A stretch of 9,141 bases of DNA, from NCBI GenBank assembly GCA_964477275.1, contig CAYZDV010000082.1, positions 1 through 9,141 on the forward strand, written 5' to 3'. Both the position numbers and the translations under genes were made by a program. Source of the stretch: CAYZDV01 sp964477275 (GTDB lineage: Bacteria > Acidobacteriota > Aminicenantia > Aminicenantales > Aminicenantaceae). Of the stretch, positions 6,140 to 9,141 are shown piece by piece. How positions within the stretch are numbered: the stretch's first letter is position 1; each line of letters begins with the position of its first letter. Below the pieces are notes generated by a model. It did no database searches. It was given only the letters and a program-made list of their open reading frames with translations, and had not been told where the DNA came from.

Positions 6140-7633
6140 ATGGCTGACATCAAAGAAAGACTCAGGCGGTTGAAAAGGGAGAGGGAGGCCCGTTCCAGAA
6201 TCCGGCCCATCGAAGGCGTCTGGGAAGACGATGAGGAAAAGGACCTCTCCCATGACCAGGAAGAAGCCCCCCTCGAGCCAGAGGGCATCCTCGAAGAAGC
6301 CAATCTGGACGAAGAGAGCATCCAGCGCCTGTTGAAGCAGCGAAAAAGCCGCCAGAGAACCGCAAAATCCCGGCTCATCAAAGATGCGTGGTCAGAAATC
6401 GAAAGCGAGGAAAACCTCTCGGCCAAGGAGAAGCTGGAGCGGCTCATCACCCTTACCCGCGATAAGAAAGAGGAAAAACCTAAATCCCGGCCCCCTGGCT
6501 TCGAGCCCCAGGAAAAGGAGGCGATCCGGCTTTTCCAAAACCCGTATCCCCTGGAAACAAGATACGGCAAAATCACCATATCCTCGGGGCTTGAGCTCAA
6601 AGGGGATGTCCTCACCTGGCTGAGCAAGGAGCCATCGTTTGAGAACCTGGACCTCTCCACCGCCCTCTTCCTCGACCTCGAGACCACCGGCCTGTCGGGC
6701 GGGACGGGCGTTGTTCCATTTCTTGTCGGCATGGGTTACTACAGAAACGAGAGATTCTACATTACCCAGTATTTCCTCGGGGAGCTGGCCGAAGAGGAGA
6801 AGATGATCCGCGAGCTCGGCCGGTTCTTTTCAGAGATGAAGTTCCAGTCCGTTGTGACCTTTAACGGGAAGGGCTTCGACATCCCCCTCCTCGAGACCCG
6901 CTTCATCCTCCACCGTCAGCCCTTTCCCCTCAGCGGGATGCCCCATCTGGATTTTCTCTATCCGGCCCGCAGCCTCTGGCGGCACAAACACGAAAGCTGC
7001 CGGCTCTCCCATCTTGCCCGGGAGGTGGTCGGCGCCGACCGCTCCGAAGACATCCCCTCGGCCGAGGTTCCCTGGCGGTATTTTCACTATCTCAACACCG
7101 GAAATTTTGAGCTTCTCGAGCCCGTCCTCTACCACAACCAGGAGGATATTCTTTCCCTGCTCGGCGTGGTGGTCATCGGTGCCCGCATCTTTGCCGAGGA
7201 GGGCGGAGAGGAGTTTGTGGATGCCCTCGACCTCTACGGCGCTGGCAAGGTCATGGAGACTGTCGGAGAAGTGGAGAAGTCCGTTCATTTCTTCCGGCGT
7301 GCCATCGAGGGCGGGCTGACGGAGGAGATTTCGCTCACAGCCAAGAAGAAAATTTCCTGCTATTTCAAGAAGACCCAGGAGTGGGAAAGGGCTGTCTCCA
7401 TCTGGAAAGAGATGGCGTCCTCCGCCCGGACGTCTGTCGACCAGCTCCTCTCCTGCAGAGAGCTGGCCATGTACCTCGAGCACAGGGAGAAAAATTACGA
7501 AGAGGCGCTGAAAGTCGCTGAAGAGGGGCTCGTTCTTTCCCTCGGCTTTTCCCCCCATTATGAGAGGGACTTTGCCCACCGGCTGGAAAGACTCAAACAG
7601 AAAATCCAGAGGCAGCAGATGAATAGAGGATAG
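6140..7633 (+). CDS. YprB/MrfB-like DEDD (RNase H-like) exonuclease with helical-repeat C-terminus
   Basis: A 497-residue cytoplasmic protein. Residues 1-130 are highly charged and probably disordered or coiled-coil (KERLRRLKREREARSR, runs of Glu). Residues about 172-345 form a YprB-type RNase H-like domain: motif I FLDLETTGLSGGTG (177-190, D179 and E181), motif II TFNGKGFDIPLLETR (240-254, D247) and motif III YHNQEDILSL (331-340, D336). The C-terminal 355-475 region is TPR-like helical (EFVDALDLYGAGKVMETVGEVEKSVHFFRRAIE onwards, broken here only by spacing). In B. subtilis, YprB (MrfB) works with the YprA (MrfA) helicase in mitomycin-lesion repair; no helicase is in this window, so the same role is an inference. 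The ATG at 6140 has no Shine-Dalgarno and is preceded by repeat copy 4; TTG at 6134 is an alternative. An in-frame TAG at 6095 prevents a longer start. Confidence 0.88.
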   Translation: MADIKERLRRLKREREARSRIRPIEGVWEDDEEKDLSHDQEEAPLEPEGILEEANLDEESIQRLLKQRKSRQRTAKSRLIKDAWSEIESEENLSAKEKLERLITLTRDKKEEKPKSRPPGFEPQEKEAIRLFQNPYPLETRYGKITISSGLELKGDVLTWLSKEPSFENLDLSTALFLDLETTGLSGGTGVVPFLVGMGYYRNERFYITQYFLGELAEEEKMIRELGRFFSEMKFQSVVTFNGKGFDIPLLETRFILHRQPFPLSGMPHLDFLYPARSLWRHKHESCRLSHLAREVVGADRSEDIPSAEVPWRYFHYLNTGNFELLEPVLYHNQEDILSLLGVVVIGARIFAEEGGEEFVDALDLYGAGKVMETVGEVEKSVHFFRRAIEGGLTEEISLTAKKKISCYFKKTQEWERAVSIWKEMASSARTSVDQLLSCRELAMYLEHREKNYEEALKVAEEGLVLSLGFSPHYERDFAHRLERLKQKIQRQQMNRG

Positions 7634-7636
7634 AAT

Positions 7637-7664
7637 CGGGGCTGTGCCCCGGGACTGTTCCTTT
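7637..7664 (+). repeat. Palindromic repeat copies 5 and 6, after the exonuclease gene
   Basis: CGGGGC-TGT-GCCCCG (7637-7651) is a perfect 6-bp stem starting 4 nt after the exonuclease stop. It runs directly into GGGACTGTTCC (7651-7661), a second G-run/CTGT/C-run unit followed by TTT. The CTGT core matches the reverse complement of the ACAG core in copies 1-3. The unit may help end the exonuclease transcript. Confidence 0.5.
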
Positions 7665-7694
7665 GATATCCTTTTCTCATCCAGGAAATCGAAG

Positions 7695-8135
7695 ATGGAA
7701 CTTGAATCCTTCAAGCATTATATGAAGAGAAAGAAGCTCAAGTTCACCCGGGCCCGCCAGCTGATATTCGAGGAAATTTTTTCCGACAGGACCGTCCACC
7801 CCAACGCCTACGAAATCCACCGAAGGCTCGAGAAAAAGGGCGAGACGGTTTCCCTGGCCACCATCTACCGGACGTTGAACCTTCTGGTGAAAGCCGGCCT
7901 GGTGAGCGAGATCGACTTCGGCGAGAGCCACAGCCATTATGAACCGGAAATCTCCAGGGAAGTCCACGGCCACCTGGTCTGTCTTTCCTGCGGCAGGGTG
8001 AAGGAGTTTTCCCACGCGACCATCCAGAAAATTCTGAGCAGAATCGGAAGGGAAAGCCAGTTCAAGACGGATAAACACTCCATCCAGGTCTTCGGTTATT
8101 GCAAAGATTGCCAGAAGGAATACAAGCGAGGTTAG
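7695..8135 (+). CDS. Fur-family metal-dependent transcriptional regulator
   Basis: A 146-residue Fur-family repressor, usual length. The N-terminal winged helix (about 1-75) includes KFTRARQLIFEEIF (17-30), HPNAYEIHRRL (35-45) and the recognition region TVSLATIYRTLNLLVKAGLV (51-70). The dimerisation part has two structural zinc CxxC pairs (C96/C99 and C136/C139) and regulatory-site residues H35, E83 or E85, H91 and H93. Where PerR has Asp85 and Asp104 this protein has Glu (E83/E85 and E104), a pattern nearer to Fur than to a peroxide-oxidised PerR; metal identity stays open. ATG 7695 is chosen for AGGA (7683-7686) about 8 nt upstream; the frame opens at 7644 but those residues overlap repeat copy 5. 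Only 3 bp separate it from the alcohol dehydrogenase, implying an operon and perhaps control of it. Confidence 0.92.
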   Translation: MELESFKHYMKRKKLKFTRARQLIFEEIFSDRTVHPNAYEIHRRLEKKGETVSLATIYRTLNLLVKAGLVSEIDFGESHSHYEPEISREVHGHLVCLSCGRVKEFSHATIQKILSRIGRESQFKTDKHSIQVFGYCKDCQKEYKRG

Positions 8136-8138
8136 CCG

Positions 8139-9141
8139 ATGAAAGCCATGCTTCTCGAAAAATTCGCCCCTATCGAAGAGTCTCCTCTCCGGCTTGTTGA
8201 AGTTCCGACACCCGAGCCGGGGCCTGGAGATGTCCTCCTCCGGATCAAAGTCTGCGGCGTCTGCCACACCGACCTCCACACTGTCGAGGGAGAGCTGCCG
8301 GAGGTCACACTGCCCGTCATCCCCGGTCATCAGGTTGTGGGCGTCGTGGAGAAGCGGGGAGAGAATGCAGCGCGCTTCAGTGAAGGGGAGAGGCTCGGGG
8401 TGGCCTGGCTCTATTCGGCCTGCGGTCACTGCGAATACTGCAGTAAAGGAAAGGAGAACCTGTGCGAGTCAGGCCGTTTCACGGGCTATCATGCAAGCGG
8501 TGGGTATGCGGAATACATCGTCGTCCCCGAGGAATTCGCCTATCCCATCCCCGCCGCATTCACCGCTGAGGAAGCTTCGCCGCTTCTCTGCGCGGGGATC
8601 ATCGGCTACCGGGCCCTCCGCCTGAGCGAGGTCGAGCCCGGCCAGCGCCTCGGTCTCTACGGGTTCGGGGCCTCGGCCCATGTCGCCATCCAGGTGGCCG
8701 TGCACTGGGGATGCCCAGTCTACGTGTTTACACGGAGTGAAGAACACCGGAAGCTGGCCCAGAACCTGGGTGCGGTCTGGACCGGAACATCAAAGGATGA
8801 ACCGCCGGCCAGGATGGAGAGCTCCATCATCTTCGCTCCTGCCGGAGAGCTTGTTCTGGATGCCTTGAGAGCCCTGGATAAGGGCGGCACAGTGGCCCTG
8901 GCCGGAATATACATGACTCCCGTTCCCGAGATGGATTACGCGAAGCATCTCTACCAGGAGCGAACCCTGCGCAGCGTGGCCAACGCCACCCGGCAGGACG
9001 GAGAGGAGCTCTTGAAGATTGCCGCTGAGATTCCCATCCGGACAACCACCCGGGCGTTTCCTCTCGAAGAGGCGAACACTGCCCTCAGGCTGCTCAAAGA
9101 AGGGAGGATCAGCGGCGCCGCCATCCTCAGAATTTCCGGTT
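8139..9141 (+). CDS. Zinc-dependent alcohol dehydrogenase family protein (3' end cut by window)
   Basis: At least 334 residues, open to the last base with no stop, so cut by the window edge; the family is about 330-345 long, so only a few residues are probably missing. It is a medium-chain dehydrogenase/reductase. Catalytic zinc candidates are C42 (CGVCHTDLH, 39-47), H64 (IPGHQVVG) and C151 (LLCAG). The structural zinc site is complete: C95, C98, C101 and C109 in CGHCEYCSKGKENLC. The Rossmann motif is GLYGFGASAHVAIQVA (172-187). GHQ instead of the usual GHE fits the 'zinc-binding alcohol dehydrogenase family 2' subgroup (TIGR02822-type, which I recall includes mycobacterial AdhA). Substrate is unknown. 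ATG 8139 follows GAGG (8128-8131) at 7 nt and starts 3 bp after the fur stop, implying a shared transcript. Confidence 0.92.
   Translation, partial: MKAMLLEKFAPIEESPLRLVEVPTPEPGPGDVLLRIKVCGVCHTDLHTVEGELPEVTLPVIPGHQVVGVVEKRGENAARFSEGERLGVAWLYSACGHCEYCSKGKENLCESGRFTGYHASGGYAEYIVVPEEFAYPIPAAFTAEEASPLLCAGIIGYRALRLSEVEPGQRLGLYGFGASAHVAIQVAVHWGCPVYVFTRSEEHRKLAQNLGAVWTGTSKDEPPARMESSIIFAPAGELVLDALRALDKGGTVALAGIYMTPVPEMDYAKHLYQERTLRSVANATRQDGEELLKIAAEIPIRTTTRAFPLEEANTALRLLKEGRISGAAILRISG

Noticed and set aside
4107..7664. CRISPR array from the repeated GGGGACAGG units
   Set aside because: The units are hundreds to thousands of bases apart, in both orientations, with genes between them; there is no regular spacer structure.
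6830..7714. 294-codon minus-strand open frame opposite the exonuclease gene
   Set aside because: The plus strand carries intact DEDD motifs over the same bases; the minus frame arises from high-GC codon bias and has no recognisable domain.
7677..8429. 250-codon minus-strand open frame across fur and the alcohol dehydrogenase start
   Set aside because: It overlaps two genes with complete zinc and DNA-binding motifs on the plus strand; no family features in the minus frame.

Overview
The window is about 9.1 kb of moderately GC-rich bacterial chromosome, roughly 60% G+C in most genes. It carries eight confident protein genes and no RNA gene, insertion sequence, CRISPR array or phage gene that I can see. 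A DUF6599-type protein, a Tat-exported DUF362 protein and a '6-bladed beta-propeller' lipoprotein alongside ordinary housekeeping genes suggest a Gram-negative-type, deep-branching lineage such as Aminicenantota/Acidobacteriota. That placement is an inference from gene families only.

Layout. (1) 1-2121, plus strand: an exported DUF6599-like protein behind a sigma70-type promoter, then a DUF362 protein with a twin-arginine signal, probably one operon. (2) 2118-2783, minus strand: YggS/PLPBP, a PLP-homeostasis protein, convergent with the DUF362 gene and overlapping it stop to stop by 4 nt. (3) 3058-4107, plus: an HD-domain dGTPase-like triphosphohydrolase behind its own promoter. (4) 4388-5410, minus: a lipoprotein with a beta-propeller-like body, isolated, lower in G+C, and bracketed by two same-orientation copies of a short palindromic repeat. 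(5) 5584-6009, plus: YjbQ/UPF0047. (6) 6140-7633, plus: a YprB/MrfB-type DEDD exonuclease with C-terminal helical repeats. (7) 7695-8135, plus: a Fur-family regulator, followed 3 bp later by a zinc-dependent alcohol dehydrogenase that runs off the window end.

The genes do not form one pathway. There are two probable operons (DUF6599-DUF362 and fur-adh) among single housekeeping or stress genes for nucleotide pool, PLP homeostasis and DNA repair.

The most notable non-gene signal is a family of short palindromes with G-run/ACAG (or CTGT)/C-run cores, such as GGGGACAGGCCCC. They occur in every wide intergenic gap between 4107 and 7694. One copy looks like the terminator of the lipoprotein gene. 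Another sits between a good promoter/Shine-Dalgarno and the mrfB-like start codon, creating a 20-codon leader ORF that ends 2 nt before that start. A second signal is a 17-bp motif found upstream of two promoters (DUF6599 and dgt) at nearly identical distance from their -10 boxes. I did not find a clearly new multi-gene defence or mobile system.
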